Both the position numbers and the translations under genes were made by a program. Shown here piece by piece: positions 1-8,698 of a stretch of 64,000 nt of DNA. Position 1 is the first letter of the stretch, and each line of letters begins with the position of its first letter. Under the pieces are notes generated by a model that was given only the letters and a program-made list of their open reading frames with translations, did not search any database and was not told the origin of the DNA. Location of the stretch: assembly GCA_025463765.1 (NCBI GenBank), contig JAODBC010000093.1, forward strand, positions 1 to 64,000. The letters run 5' to 3'. Source of the DNA: Subtercola sp. GTDB lineage: Bacteria > Actinomycetota > Actinomycetes > Actinomycetales > Microbacteriaceae.

Positions 1-267
1 CTCCCCAGCCATCTGCGTACGCAACCCGTCCACCAACATGCCCAGCCGTTCCACCGCTACCAGGCCGGCGAGCAGATCACCGTCGGCAAGCCCGCAGGGC
101 GCGGCAGCCCGGAACACCCCACCTTCCCCGCACGCAGCAACCGCCTCCGCCAACAACACACCCAACGTCACCCGAACATCATCGCGACCAGCATCGCGGC
201 AATCGTCGCGACCATCGGTGCCGTCGGCAGCAGGGCTGCCGGTGGGGTCAGGAGATGTTGTGGTCAT
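1..267 (-). CDS. HNH endonuclease-like 13E12/DUF222 protein, N-terminal part only
   Basis: An open frame starts with ATG at 267 on the minus strand and runs off the left edge after 89 codons, so only the N-terminus is present. It has a low-complexity start rich in Asp, Thr and Arg, followed by a helix with the pattern ADGDLLAGLVAVERLG. That pattern is typical of the DUF222 domain of the 13E12 repeat family, whose C-terminus normally carries an HNH nuclease domain (outside this window). The family is found in many copies in actinobacteria and its role is unclear. The assignment rests on memory of the family pattern. Confidence 0.6.
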   Translation of the reverse strand, partial: MTTTSPDPTGSPAADGTDGRDDCRDAGRDDVRVTLGVLLAEAVAACGEGGVFRAAAPCGLADGDLLAGLVAVERLGMLVDGLRTQMAGE

Positions 268-541
268 AGTCCGATCATACCACAATATCGAGGTAACCTC
301 ACTAACCAAGGTGGTTCTGACCGGCCCGTAAACACGGGAATCCGCCACCTCGAAAGCACCACCTCGGGCATCCCGGGCTGCCGCGCCCTGGCGGGCTTGC
401 CACCCAGTGACCTACCGCACCACCAGAAGTACCAGCACCCACCGACACCGAGAAACGCCACGCCACCCCCCTGGGGCCAGGCAGAACCCGCCAGGCAGAT
501 CCGACCAGCCAGATCCCGCCAGGCCAGACCCCGCAGCCCGT
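268..541. other. Non-coding gap with degenerate repeats
   Basis: I see no convincing gene between the HNH gene start and the hydrolase stop. The plus strand at 372-402 nearly repeats the minus strand of 84-112 inside the HNH gene, giving an imperfect inverted copy of about 28 bases. Positions 476-540 contain short reiterations built from CCAGATC and CCAGGC-like words. This could be a decayed fragment of another 13E12-type gene in opposite orientation. Confidence 0.4.
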
Positions 542-1792
542 TCAAACCGACTCACCTGAACCCTGCCCCGCGAGCTTCTCGTCGAGCCAGTCGAACATAC
601 GCTCGGCCGTGAGGGTGCGCGCCAGCGGCTGACAGTGCCCGTCCGCGCCCTCGGCCGCGGTGAAATGGATGATCGTCGACACGTCAGGCGTCAGCGCGGC
701 GAGTCTCTCCGACTGGCCCGGCCAGAACTGCTCGCCCTCGGGGTCGGTGATGAGCAGCGGGGTGGTGATCTGCGCGGCGAGGTCGGCGACGTTGTACGCC
801 CGCACCGCATCGAGCGTGTCGGCATACCCTGTGGTGCCGTAGGGCCGGGCGCGAAAGTTCCAGGTGCGAGCCGTCTCTGGTGAAAACTTCAGGCCGAACG
901 CCATTTCTTTGTCGAATTTTTCGTTCTGCTTCTCGTCGAGCAGTTTGGTGAGGCTCTTGGGCAGGTGCCCCATCCACGAGGCCGAGACGTCGACCACGCC
1001 GGGGTCGGCGATCGCTGCCGCGAAGCGGTGCTCGAACGCGATCGCGCGCGGAACCCAGTAGCCGCCCTGGCTGATGCCGTAGACGGCGATGCGATTCGGG
1101 TCGACGCCCTCCTGAGCGGCTACGAAATCGAACACCGGCGTGAGCACGTTCTCCCAATCGGGACGAAACGGAACGCCGTCGTCGAAGAGCTGCGACTGCT
1201 GCCCGGGCCCATCGAACACGAGCACGTTGTACCCGCGCTTCAGCCCGGCCGACACGGTGGATGCCCAGAGTGAGGCCAGCGATCCGTCGCTGCCGTTGAC
1301 GGCGACCAGTGTCGGCGCAGCGAGAACCGCGCCGGCCGTCGGCGCACCGACAGCAGCCGGTCGAAAGAAGTACCCCGGCAGCGTGGACTTCTCATACGGA
1401 ATCTCGACCCGTTCGACCTGCACAGACGCGTGGTCGACGAACGAGTCCCACGCGCCGCGCTGCTGGGCGAACGTCGGCATGAGGTCGGTCGTGTCGTCGA
1501 GAGCGCTGATGGCGTTGACCGCTACACCGAAATAGGCGGATGCCCGCAGATACGCCTGGGCCGCGCTCACTCGATGCCCCGCAGCATCCGCGGCCCGTGC
1601 GGTGCCGAGCGTTCGCGTCGCGAGATCGTTCCAGGCGCCGAACCAGGCCCGATGGTCGCCCTTCTTGATGCCCGCGGTCGCGGCGAGCACTTCGCCAGGC
1701 TCTGCGGCGCCTTCGGCGGCGTGGCCCAAGGCGGTGCGAATCTCGAAGTCGTAGTCGGGGTTGCCAGAGAAACGCATCGTGACGGGGCTCAT
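542..1792 (-). CDS. Alpha/beta hydrolase (FrsA / 2,6-dihydroxypseudooxynicotine hydrolase type)
   Basis: A 416-residue serine hydrolase without a signal peptide, so probably cytoplasmic. The nucleophile elbow is GISQGG (residues 239-244, Ser241). The candidate catalytic His is in ADGHCQPLAR (His386), and an Asp lies in the preceding TDPEGEQFW segment. An extra helical N-terminal region of about 130 residues precedes the core, as in FrsA-like esterases and the C-C hydrolase of nicotine breakdown. The GH3 gene upstream is on the same strand, but a 194-base gap with tandem repeats separates them, so joint transcription is uncertain. The substrate is unknown. Confidence 0.75.
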   Translation of the reverse strand: MSPVTMRFSGNPDYDFEIRTALGHAAEGAAEPGEVLAATAGIKKGDHRAWFGAWNDLATRTLGTARAADAAGHRVSAAQAYLRASAYFGVAVNAISALDDTTDLMPTFAQQRGAWDSFVDHASVQVERVEIPYEKSTLPGYFFRPAAVGAPTAGAVLAAPTLVAVNGSDGSLASLWASTVSAGLKRGYNVLVFDGPGQQSQLFDDGVPFRPDWENVLTPVFDFVAAQEGVDPNRIAVYGISQGGYWVPRAIAFEHRFAAAIADPGVVDVSASWMGHLPKSLTKLLDEKQNEKFDKEMAFGLKFSPETARTWNFRARPYGTTGYADTLDAVRAYNVADLAAQITTPLLITDPEGEQFWPGQSERLAALTPDVSTIIHFTAAEGADGHCQPLARTLTAERMFDWLDEKLAGQGSGESV

Positions 1793-1860
1793 GCACCAAC
1801 TCTGGCAGCGCCAGAGTTACCTGTCACCCGCTGGGCGCCGAAACAGCCCTCACGATGCGC

Positions 1861-1955
1861 GTCGTGCGTGGTGCGCGTCGTGGTGGTGAGCGTCGTGCGT
1901 GGCGAGCGTCGTGCGTGGCGAGCGACGTGCGTGGTGAGCGACGTGCGGGCAGCGC
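1861..1955. repeat. 16-bp tandem repeat, six units
   Basis: Six consecutive units of 15-16 bases follow the consensus GTCGTGCGTGGCGAGC. Units start at 1861, 1877, 1892, 1908, 1924 and 1940. Those at 1892 and 1908 are identical and the outer ones diverge. The array lies in the gap between the GH3 gene and the hydrolase gene, both on the minus strand, and no coding frame explains it. Confidence 0.8.
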
Positions 1956-1986
1956 GTGCGTTGCGTGCGCGTCGCCCGCGCGCCCG

Positions 1987-4302
1987 TCACACCCTGACCG
2001 GGTCTCGCACGACCGTCACCTGCGTGACCGCCGGCAGCTCGCCGGCGACGGGATGCACGGCCCCCGTCAGCACGAACGAAGCCCGAGTCTGCACGTCAGC
2101 GCACGACGCCCCGACCCACACATCGACCTCGCCCGGCTCGACCACCTTCTCGAAAGTGCGGTTCGTGAAGGCGAGCAGAGCTGCAGGCACCTCGAATCGC
2201 ACGACGGCCTCTTCACCCGGCGCCAGCTGCACCCGCTGGTAGCCGAGCAACTGCGCTACCGGCCGCGTGACGCTGCCGAACAGATCGCGCCCGTAGAGCT
2301 GAACGAGATCGGCTCCGGCCCGGTTGCCGGTATTGCGCACGCGCACCGCCGCTGAAATGGTGCCGTCGGTGGGCACCTCGGGGTCGACGAACAGATCGGT
2401 GCGGTCGAAGGTCGTGTAGCTCAGCCCGAAACCGAACGGCCGCGACGGAGTGCTGTCTGCGCTGGTCACCTCACTGGGGCCGCCGAGAATGGGGTGCAGG
2501 TAGCTGAACGGTTCAGCGCCCGCCGATCTCGGAAGCGACACCGGCAGGTGGCCCGAGGGCACCACGTCACCCGCCAGAACTGCGGCGATAGCAGTGGCAC
2601 CCTCTTCACCGGGAAAGAACGATTGAACGACGGCGGCGGGAGCATGGGGGCCGTCGAGAGCCCAGCCGATGGCGTAGGGGCGACCAGAGAGCACGACCAT
2701 CACCACGGGGGTTCCCGACGCGACGACGGCCTCGACCAGTTGCCGCTGAATGCCCGGCAGCTCGAGCGATTCGACATCGTTGCCCTCGCCGACCGTTCCT
2801 CGCCCGAACAGCCCCGCGCGGTCACCGACGACGACGATCGCGACGTCGCTCGCCCGCGCCGCGTCGACCGCGGCGGCGATGCCGCTCGTGTCGAGACGCT
2901 CGACCGAGCATCCGTCGGCGCTGGTGATGACAGCGCCGGGATACCGGTCGCCGAACGCCTCGAGCATCGTGGGAATCTCGAAGCCGAACGGCGTTCCCGG
3001 GTGGTGCGCGAGAACATGGTTGGCGAAGGAGTAGCACCCCATGAGCGCTTCTGCACTGTCGGCGTTCGGGCCGATGAGGGCGATGCGCGCGGGTTCACCG
3101 AGCGGCAACAGGCCATCGTTTGAGAGAAGTACGACCGACTCCTCGGCGAGCTCGCGCGCGATGGCGCGATGTTCGGCGTCGTCGAGATCGATGTGGGTGG
3201 GCGGCTCGTCGAAGCGGGCGTCGAGAAGCCCGAGCTCTTCTTTCTGCGCCAGCACCCGGAGCACCGCACGATCGACGAGAGCTTCGGGAACCAGCCCCTC
3301 ACGCACGCGTTCGGCGAGAGGTTCGAGGTAGGTATCGCCGCTGGGCAGTTCGACATCGATGCCGGCCTCGAGGGCGAGCTGGGCCGCGTGCCCACGATCG
3401 GATGCGACCGCGTGCATGCTCTGCAGAAAGGCCACCGCGAAGTAGTCAGAGACGACGACGCCGTCGAAACCCCAGCGCTCGCGCAGAATGCCGGTGAGCA
3501 CCTCGGGCGCCGCGGCTACCGGAACGCCGTCGATCTCCGAATACGAATTCATGACCGATCGCACGCCGCCGAGCCGAACCGCCATCTCGAACGGAGGCAG
3601 AAAGACGTCTTCGAACTCGCGCCGACCGATGTGCACCGGGGCATGGTTGCGCCCCGCCTGCGAGGCGGAGTAGCCGATGAAGTGCTTGAGCGTGGCGTGC
3701 ACGCCCTCGGTCTGCAGCCCGCGCACGTAGGCCGTACCGATCGTGCCCACTACGTAGGGGTCTTCGGCGATGCACTCGTCGACCCGCCCCCAGCGCGGAT
3801 CGCGAATGACGTCGAGCACCGGCGCGAGACCCTGGTGCACGCCGAGCTGGCGCATCGAACGGCCGATCGCGGCGGCCATCCGTTCTACCAGGTCGGGGTC
3901 GAAGGCGGCCCCCCAGGCGAGCGGGGTCGGAAAGGTCGCCGCCTTCCACGCAGCGAGGCCGGTGAGGCACTCTTCGTGAACGAGGGCGGGGATGCCCAGG
4001 CGGGTCTGCGTCTGCAGGCGCCGCTGCTCGTTCCACAGCCAGTTCGCGCGCTCCACCGGGTCGACGGGGCGGGTGCCGTAGACACGGGAGAGGTGGCCGA
4101 TGCCGTTCGCCGTGGCATCCTCGTATCTGGTCGAAACCACCATCTCGCCGGCCATCGGGGCGACGACCTCGTCGCCCTGGTCGACCCAGAAGCCGACGAG
4201 CTGCGCGAGTTTCTCGTCGAGCGTCATGTCGGCGACCAGTGCGCGCACGCGGTCAGAGACTCCGGATGCCGCGACGGCACTTTCGATCTGTTCGATGCTC
4301 AC
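1987..4302 (-). CDS. Glycoside hydrolase family 3 beta-glycosidase (beta-xylosidase/beta-glucosidase)
   Basis: A 771-residue retaining exo-glycosidase that would release terminal beta-linked sugars. The N-terminal GH3 barrel carries LKHFIGYS (about 205-212) and the nucleophile motif VVVSDYF with Asp286. The second GH3 domain follows, and a fibronectin-III-like domain ends the protein (about 680-760), the usual order for this family. No signal peptide is visible, so it probably acts inside the cell on imported oligosaccharides. The GTG start at 4302 is 4 bases from the stop of the upstream permease gene, so it is the last gene of the ABC transporter operon. The neighbouring GH43 gene suggests xylo- or arabino-xylo-oligosaccharides. 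Confidence 0.9.
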   Translation of the reverse strand: MSIEQIESAVAASGVSDRVRALVADMTLDEKLAQLVGFWVDQGDEVVAPMAGEMVVSTRYEDATANGIGHLSRVYGTRPVDPVERANWLWNEQRRLQTQTRLGIPALVHEECLTGLAAWKAATFPTPLAWGAAFDPDLVERMAAAIGRSMRQLGVHQGLAPVLDVIRDPRWGRVDECIAEDPYVVGTIGTAYVRGLQTEGVHATLKHFIGYSASQAGRNHAPVHIGRREFEDVFLPPFEMAVRLGGVRSVMNSYSEIDGVPVAAAPEVLTGILRERWGFDGVVVSDYFAVAFLQSMHAVASDRGHAAQLALEAGIDVELPSGDTYLEPLAERVREGLVPEALVDRAVLRVLAQKEELGLLDARFDEPPTHIDLDDAEHRAIARELAEESVVLLSNDGLLPLGEPARIALIGPNADSAEALMGCYSFANHVLAHHPGTPFGFEIPTMLEAFGDRYPGAVITSADGCSVERLDTSGIAAAVDAARASDVAIVVVGDRAGLFGRGTVGEGNDVESLELPGIQRQLVEAVVASGTPVVMVVLSGRPYAIGWALDGPHAPAAVVQSFFPGEEGATAIAAVLAGDVVPSGHLPVSLPRSAGAEPFSYLHPILGGPSEVTSADSTPSRPFGFGLSYTTFDRTDLFVDPEVPTDGTISAAVRVRNTGNRAGADLVQLYGRDLFGSVTRPVAQLLGYQRVQLAPGEEAVVRFEVPAALLAFTNRTFEKVVEPGEVDVWVGASCADVQTRASFVLTGAVHPVAGELPAVTQVTVVRDPVRV

Positions 4303-4306
4303 GCGC

Positions 4307-5215
4307 TCAGCCCTTGACCGCGCCGGTGAGCCCGCCGACGATACGGCGTTCGAACAGGCTGAAGAATATGAGGGCGGGAATCATCGACAACGAGGTGAAG
4401 GCGAGTACCTTCGCGGTGTCGACCGCGTACTGAGAGGCGAACGCCTGCGTGCCGAGCGGCAGCGTGTACGCCGCCTCATTGTTCAAGATGAACAGCGGCA
4501 GCATGTAGGCGTTCCAGCTGCCGATGAACGCGAGGATGCCCACGGTGATCACTCCCGGCAGCGAAAGCCGAAGCACCATTCGCCAGAAGAAGCCGAGCCG
4601 GCCGAGGCCGTCGATCGCTGCAGCCTCTTGCAGTTCATTCGGAATGGCCGAGAGAAACGGCACCAGAATGATGATGGTCATGGGCAGAGCGAAGGCGATC
4701 TGCGGAACGATGACGCCGCCGAGCGAATTCATGAGACCGAGCGTGCGCACCAAGATGTAGAGCGGAGTGATGGCAACCGTGAGGGGGAACATCAAGCCGG
4801 CGGTGAAGAGCGCGTAATCGGCGCCGCGCCCGCGGAACGCGTAACGCGAGAGCGCAAAAGCAGCCATCAGCCCCAGGGCCACGACGAATGCCGTGGTGGC
4901 CACCGCCGCGATGCCTGAGTTGCCGACCTGCGTCCAGAACGATGGGCTCGAGAGCACGTCGGTGTAGTTGGACCAGTGCCACGATGCCGGCAGTCCAGAC
5001 GGATTGACCGTGATCTCGGAGTTCGACCGGAACCCACCGAGAATGATGTAGGCCACCGGGGCGAGCATCAGCCCCACCACGATCAGAGCGACGAAGTAGA
5101 TGATGACCGGTGCCCGGCGTCCGCGATTTCTGGAGTCTCTGGGCTTCTGCGCTTGTACTGGTGCCCCGGCGCCGGCGCGGCGCCCGCCGGTCTCGATCGA
5201 TGCGGCGATAGCCAT
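4307..5215 (-). CDS. Carbohydrate ABC transporter permease (MalG/LacG type)
   Basis: A 302-residue inner-membrane permease with about six membrane segments. The EAA-type cytoplasmic loop, EAAAIDGLGRLGFFWRMVLR, contacts the ATPase. I chose ATG 5215 because it overlaps the stop of the upstream permease as TGATG, which indicates translational coupling. An in-frame extension back to 5629 exists but lies wholly inside the upstream gene and is a shadow. No ATPase gene is in the operon, so a shared MsiK-like ATPase encoded elsewhere is likely, as in many actinobacterial sugar importers. Confidence 0.92.
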   Translation of the reverse strand: MAIAASIETGGRRAGAGAPVQAQKPRDSRNRGRRAPVIIYFVALIVVGLMLAPVAYIILGGFRSNSEITVNPSGLPASWHWSNYTDVLSSPSFWTQVGNSGIAAVATTAFVVALGLMAAFALSRYAFRGRGADYALFTAGLMFPLTVAITPLYILVRTLGLMNSLGGVIVPQIAFALPMTIIILVPFLSAIPNELQEAAAIDGLGRLGFFWRMVLRLSLPGVITVGILAFIGSWNAYMLPLFILNNEAAYTLPLGTQAFASQYAVDTAKVLAFTSLSMIPALIFFSLFERRIVGGLTGAVKG

Positions 5216-6231
5216 CAGATGTTGCCTCCAGTGATCGCGCCGGCGGTGTCGCGGCGCAGCACGAAGCGCTGGTACACCAGCGCGACGATGAGCGAGATGA
5301 GAAAGATGACCACGGCGACGGCGCTGCCGTACCCGTAGCTGCCGGCGTTGCGGCCGTTCGCCACCATGTAGGTGGCCATGGTCGAGGTGCCGGCGGTGGA
5401 GGCGACGTACTGCCCCCAGATGATCCAGACGAGATCGAACAGCTGCAGTGACCCGATGATCGACAGAAAGGCCCAGATGCGTACGGTCGGCCCCATCAAA
5501 GGCAGAACGATGTGCCGCTGAATCTGCCAGTAGCTCGCGCCGTCGATCGTTGCCGCCTCGGTGATCTCTTCGGGGATGCCCTGCAACCCGGCGAGAAACA
5601 GAATCACCGCGAATCCCACGTATTTCCACGTGATGATCACGAGCAGCGTCCAGATCGCGATGCTCGGGTTAGAGAGCCAGTCGGTGGCGAGCGCACCGAG
5701 CCCGACCTTGTCGAGAAGGTCGTTCACGGCACCGTTGGACTGGAGCATGAGGCTCCAGCCGAGACCCACGACGACCTCGGAGATGACATACGGCACGAAG
5801 ATCAGCACCCGGATGAGCGACTGAAACCGCAGCTTTCGATTCAGCAACAACGCGACGCCGATGGCGATGGGGCCCTGAACGACGAGAGACATGACCACGA
5901 TGAAGGCGTTGTGCGAGAGCGCCTCGTGAAAATCGGGGTCGGTCAGAATCGTCACATAGTTGCGCAACCCCACGAAGTCGGTCGCCGGCCCGTAACCCGA
6001 CCAGCTGAAGAACCCGTAGTACGCGGCGAGCGCGACCGGCAGCAGCACGAAGGCGACGAACACGAACAGCGCAGGGCCGAGGAGCACCGCGAGTTCGCCG
6101 CGCTCGGGCCACTTCGACCGGGTGCGCCGGCGCGGCCCGGCAGGGGCGGGCGCGGTGACGCTCACTCCTGCCGGGCCGGCGTTTCCCGGTGCATCCGCTG
6201 TGGTCTGCGTGTCTTCGCGGAGAAAAGCCAT
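5215..6231 (-). CDS. Carbohydrate ABC transporter permease (MalF type)
   Basis: A 338-residue integral membrane protein. A basic, Pro/Ala-rich cytoplasmic N-terminus (about 45 residues) is followed by six predicted membrane helices. The EAA loop, EEITEAATIDGASYWQIQRH, is the usual ATPase-docking motif. It is the partner of the downstream permease and sits 11 bases after the binding-protein gene, giving the order binding protein, MalF-type, MalG-type, GH3. Import of an oligosaccharide is inferred from the GH3 and GH43 neighbours. Confidence 0.92.
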   Translation of the reverse strand: MAFLREDTQTTADAPGNAGPAGVSVTAPAPAGPRRRTRSKWPERGELAVLLGPALFVFVAFVLLPVALAAYYGFFSWSGYGPATDFVGLRNYVTILTDPDFHEALSHNAFIVVMSLVVQGPIAIGVALLLNRKLRFQSLIRVLIFVPYVISEVVVGLGWSLMLQSNGAVNDLLDKVGLGALATDWLSNPSIAIWTLLVIITWKYVGFAVILFLAGLQGIPEEITEAATIDGASYWQIQRHIVLPLMGPTVRIWAFLSIIGSLQLFDLVWIIWGQYVASTAGTSTMATYMVANGRNAGSYGYGSAVAVVIFLISLIVALVYQRFVLRRDTAGAITGGNI

Positions 6232-6242
6232 CGGCGCTGCTC

Positions 6243-7526
6243 CTACGACTTCGCTGCCGCGGCGTTCACGGCATCCACGATGCCCTGCGCGTCGCCTTTG
6301 CCGGCGAACATGTCGACGACGGCGACGTTGAGCGCGTTACCGACGCTCTGGCCGTAAAGCGTGTCGAGCCAGACCGAGACGTAGGGCGCCTTGTTGTAGG
6401 CGGCCAGCACGTCTTTCAGCGCAGGATCGGTGACGACACTCTGTGCGTCTTGCGATGCCGGAAGCGTCTGGAACGCCGTGACATAGGCCTCCTGGTTCTG
6501 TTTCTCCACCATGAAGTTCAAGAAGTCGACACATTCCTTCGGCGCATTCACCCAGCACGAGAATCCGTCGACGCCGCCCATCATGGCGCCGGCTTCGCCT
6601 GCGCCGCCCGCAACCTCGGGGAACGGGAACCACTTGAGGTCGGGGAGGGGTTTCGTGTCGGGCGTGAGTGAGGCGATGACGCCCGGATCCCACGCACCCA
6701 TCAGTTCCATACCGGCCTGGTGGTTGGCGAGCAGACCCGCCGACGATCCGGCGCCCTGCTGGGCCGCGGTGGTCAGAAATCCGTTGTTGAAGGGGTTGGT
6801 ATTGATGAATGCCTGCAGGTTCTTGCCCGCGGTCAGCCAGCACGGGTCGTCGAACTTGCGGCTCTCTGCGGCGGCGTTGAGCACGTCTTGCGAGCAGGCG
6901 CGCAGCGCGAAGTTGTAATACCAGTGCGCTGCAGGCCAGGCGTCTTTAGCGCCGACCGCAATCGGGTCGATTCCGGCGGCGGTGAGCTGGGCATCCGCCT
7001 TTTCGAGGCCGTCGATGGTGGTCGGCGGCGTGGTGATGCCCGCCTTCGTGAAGAGGTCGGACGAGTAGAAGATGCCAGAAGGCAGCACCGCGACGGGCAT
7101 GCCGTAGTTCTTGCCGTCGATCTCGAAAGCAGAGAGCGAATTTCCGACAGCAGTCTTGGAGGCGTCGCTGATGCCGCTGGTGAGGTCCATGGCCTGGCCG
7201 GCCTTCACCACGTCGGCGAGCTTGCCACCGCCGCGTGCCATGAAGATGTCGGGGGCGTCGCCGGAGTTCAGCGCGGTCTGCAGTTTGCCGTCCATCTCTT
7301 CGTTCTGAACGGCCTGAATCTCGATCTTGACGTTCGGGTGCAGCTTCTCGAACGCAGAAGCGGTGTCTTCCCAATATTGCTTTCCGGCCCCCGTGGTGGA
7401 GTTGTGCCAGAACGTCAGAGTGACATCGCCACTCGCCGAGCTCGAGGAGCCCGAGGAGCATCCGCTCAGCGCAAGCAATCCGAGGAGCACCGCCGCGGAA
7501 CCCGCGACGACCTTTGTGAATCTCAT
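6243..7526 (-). CDS. Sugar ABC transporter substrate-binding lipoprotein
   Basis: A 427-residue extracellular binding protein. The N-terminus is a lipoprotein signal peptide with lipobox LALSGC (Cys23), followed by a Ser/Gly linker. The mature part starts VTLTFWHNSTTG, typical of family 1 (MalE/UgpB-like) sugar-binding proteins, and the total length fits the family. It is the first gene of the minus-strand sugar operon and is transcribed divergently from the lacI-type gene, whose product probably controls it. Confidence 0.92.
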   Translation of the reverse strand: MRFTKVVAGSAAVLLGLLALSGCSSGSSSSASGDVTLTFWHNSTTGAGKQYWEDTASAFEKLHPNVKIEIQAVQNEEMDGKLQTALNSGDAPDIFMARGGGKLADVVKAGQAMDLTSGISDASKTAVGNSLSAFEIDGKNYGMPVAVLPSGIFYSSDLFTKAGITTPPTTIDGLEKADAQLTAAGIDPIAVGAKDAWPAAHWYYNFALRACSQDVLNAAAESRKFDDPCWLTAGKNLQAFINTNPFNNGFLTTAAQQGAGSSAGLLANHQAGMELMGAWDPGVIASLTPDTKPLPDLKWFPFPEVAGGAGEAGAMMGGVDGFSCWVNAPKECVDFLNFMVEKQNQEAYVTAFQTLPASQDAQSVVTDPALKDVLAAYNKAPYVSVWLDTLYGQSVGNALNVAVVDMFAGKGDAQGIVDAVNAAAAKS

Positions 7527-7589
7527 GTGATGTGCAACCTATCTCTTCGTTGAGTCGCACCCGTCGGTGTACGGATGCAGGGCGTGGTT

Positions 7590-7656
7590 AATGTTGCAAG
7601 CGATAACAAACTTCGTCAAACGTTTTCGAAACCCTTTTCGAAAACCTTTTCGGGCC
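7590..7656. promoter_or_regulatory. Putative LacI-family operators between binding protein and regulator genes
   Basis: The divergent intergenic region holds TTTTCG words in three successive positions. The first two form palindromic cores (TTTCGAAA near 7624-7631 and TTTTCGAAAA near 7635-7644), with a half site following. A further partly symmetrical word, TGTTGCAAGCGATAACA, lies near 7591-7607 and resembles CytR/XylR-type operators. LacI-family regulators bind such inverted repeats, so these are likely sites for the adjacent regulator. Which of them it uses is inference. Confidence 0.5.
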
Positions 7657-7674
7657 GGTAGTGTCGGCGTCATC

Positions 7675-8682
7675 ATGGTGCGAGCAACGATTCACGATGT
7701 CGCTGCGGCGGCAGGCGTCTCTGTCGCGACGGTCTCTAAAGCGGTCAACGGGCGGTACGGCGTCGCGCCGGATACGGCCGTGCGCGTGCTCGAAGTCGTC
7801 GCCGATCTCGGCTACGAGTCGAGCCTCATCGCGAGTAGCATGCGGTCGCGCAGAACGGGAGTCATCGGAGTGCTGGTCGCCGACTTCGAGCCGTTCAGCG
7901 CCGAGATTCTCAAGGGCGTCGCGGTAGGGCTGCGCGAATCGCGCTACGACCTGCTGGCATACAGCGGCTCGCGGCAGGGCGACGGCGAGGGCTGGGAGAG
8001 GCGTTCGCTGAGCAGGCTCAGCGGCACCCTCATCGATGGCGCAATCATGGTCACCCCCACCGTGGTCAACGTGACAGCCGACGTGCCGATCGTGGCCGTC
8101 GACCCGCACACCGGCCGCGCCGATCTGCCGACCGTCGAAGCCGACAGCCGCGGCGGCGCGCACGAGGCCACGGCCTACCTCATCGGCCTCGGGCACCGCC
8201 GCATCGGATTCGTCGCCGGGCGACCCGACCTCAAGTCGTCGCGGCTGCGCGATGCCGGTTATCGCGATGCGCTCTCTGCCGCCGGCATCTCGTTCGACCC
8301 GACACTCGTGCGAGTGGGCTTCTACGACGCTGCGACCGCGCGCGATGCGGCGAGCGAACTCTTGGCGCAGCGTAACCGGCCCACCGCCGTGTTCGCGGCG
8401 AACGACCTGTCGGCGATCTCGATCATCGAAGTGGCGAAGCACCTCGGGCTCGATGTGCCGGGCGATCTCTCTGTGGTCGGCTTCGACGACGTGCCAGAAG
8501 CCTCGCGGCTCGCCGTGCCGCTCACCACGGTGCGTCAGCCGATGCAGAGCATCGGCCAGACGGCAGCCAAAATGCTCACCGCGCTGATGGCCGGGGAGCC
8601 GCTCTCAGCAACCCACGTGCTGCTGCCGACCAAACTCGTTCGTCGCGCCACCACCGCACCGCCGCGGGTGGGGTACCGCTAA
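7675..8682 (+). CDS. LacI-family transcriptional regulator
   Basis: A 335-residue repressor. The helix-turn-helix lies at residues 5-26 (TIHDVAAAAGVSVATVSKAV), followed by a hinge and a periplasmic-binding-protein-like effector domain that begins GVIGVLVADF. I prefer ATG 7675 over the longer frame from 7567 because the HTH normally begins within a few residues of the start and the extra 36 codons would run through the operator-like sequence. It is divergent from the sugar ABC operon and is followed closely by the GH43 gene, so it probably senses a xylan or arabinan breakdown sugar. Confidence 0.9.
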   Translation: MVRATIHDVAAAAGVSVATVSKAVNGRYGVAPDTAVRVLEVVADLGYESSLIASSMRSRRTGVIGVLVADFEPFSAEILKGVAVGLRESRYDLLAYSGSRQGDGEGWERRSLSRLSGTLIDGAIMVTPTVVNVTADVPIVAVDPHTGRADLPTVEADSRGGAHEATAYLIGLGHRRIGFVAGRPDLKSSRLRDAGYRDALSAAGISFDPTLVRVGFYDAATARDAASELLAQRNRPTAVFAANDLSAISIIEVAKHLGLDVPGDLSVVGFDDVPEASRLAVPLTTVRQPMQSIGQTAAKMLTALMAGEPLSATHVLLPTKLVRRATTAPPRVGYR

Positions 8683-8698
8683 ACCGAAAGGAGCCCGT

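Noticed and set aside
1861-1955. CRISPR array
   Set aside because: The units are contiguous 15-16 bp tandem repeats without spacers, and no cas genes are present.
2494-3123. Long plus-strand frames opposite the GH3 gene (also 3169-4317)
   Set aside because: They are antisense to a clear GH3 enzyme, and their translations are Arg/Asp-rich with no family pattern. They arise from the high-GC codon bias.
5216-5629. Extended start for the MalG-type permease at 5629
   Set aside because: The extra 138 codons lie inside the upstream permease gene in another frame, are Arg-rich, and the TGATG overlap gives a natural start at 5215.
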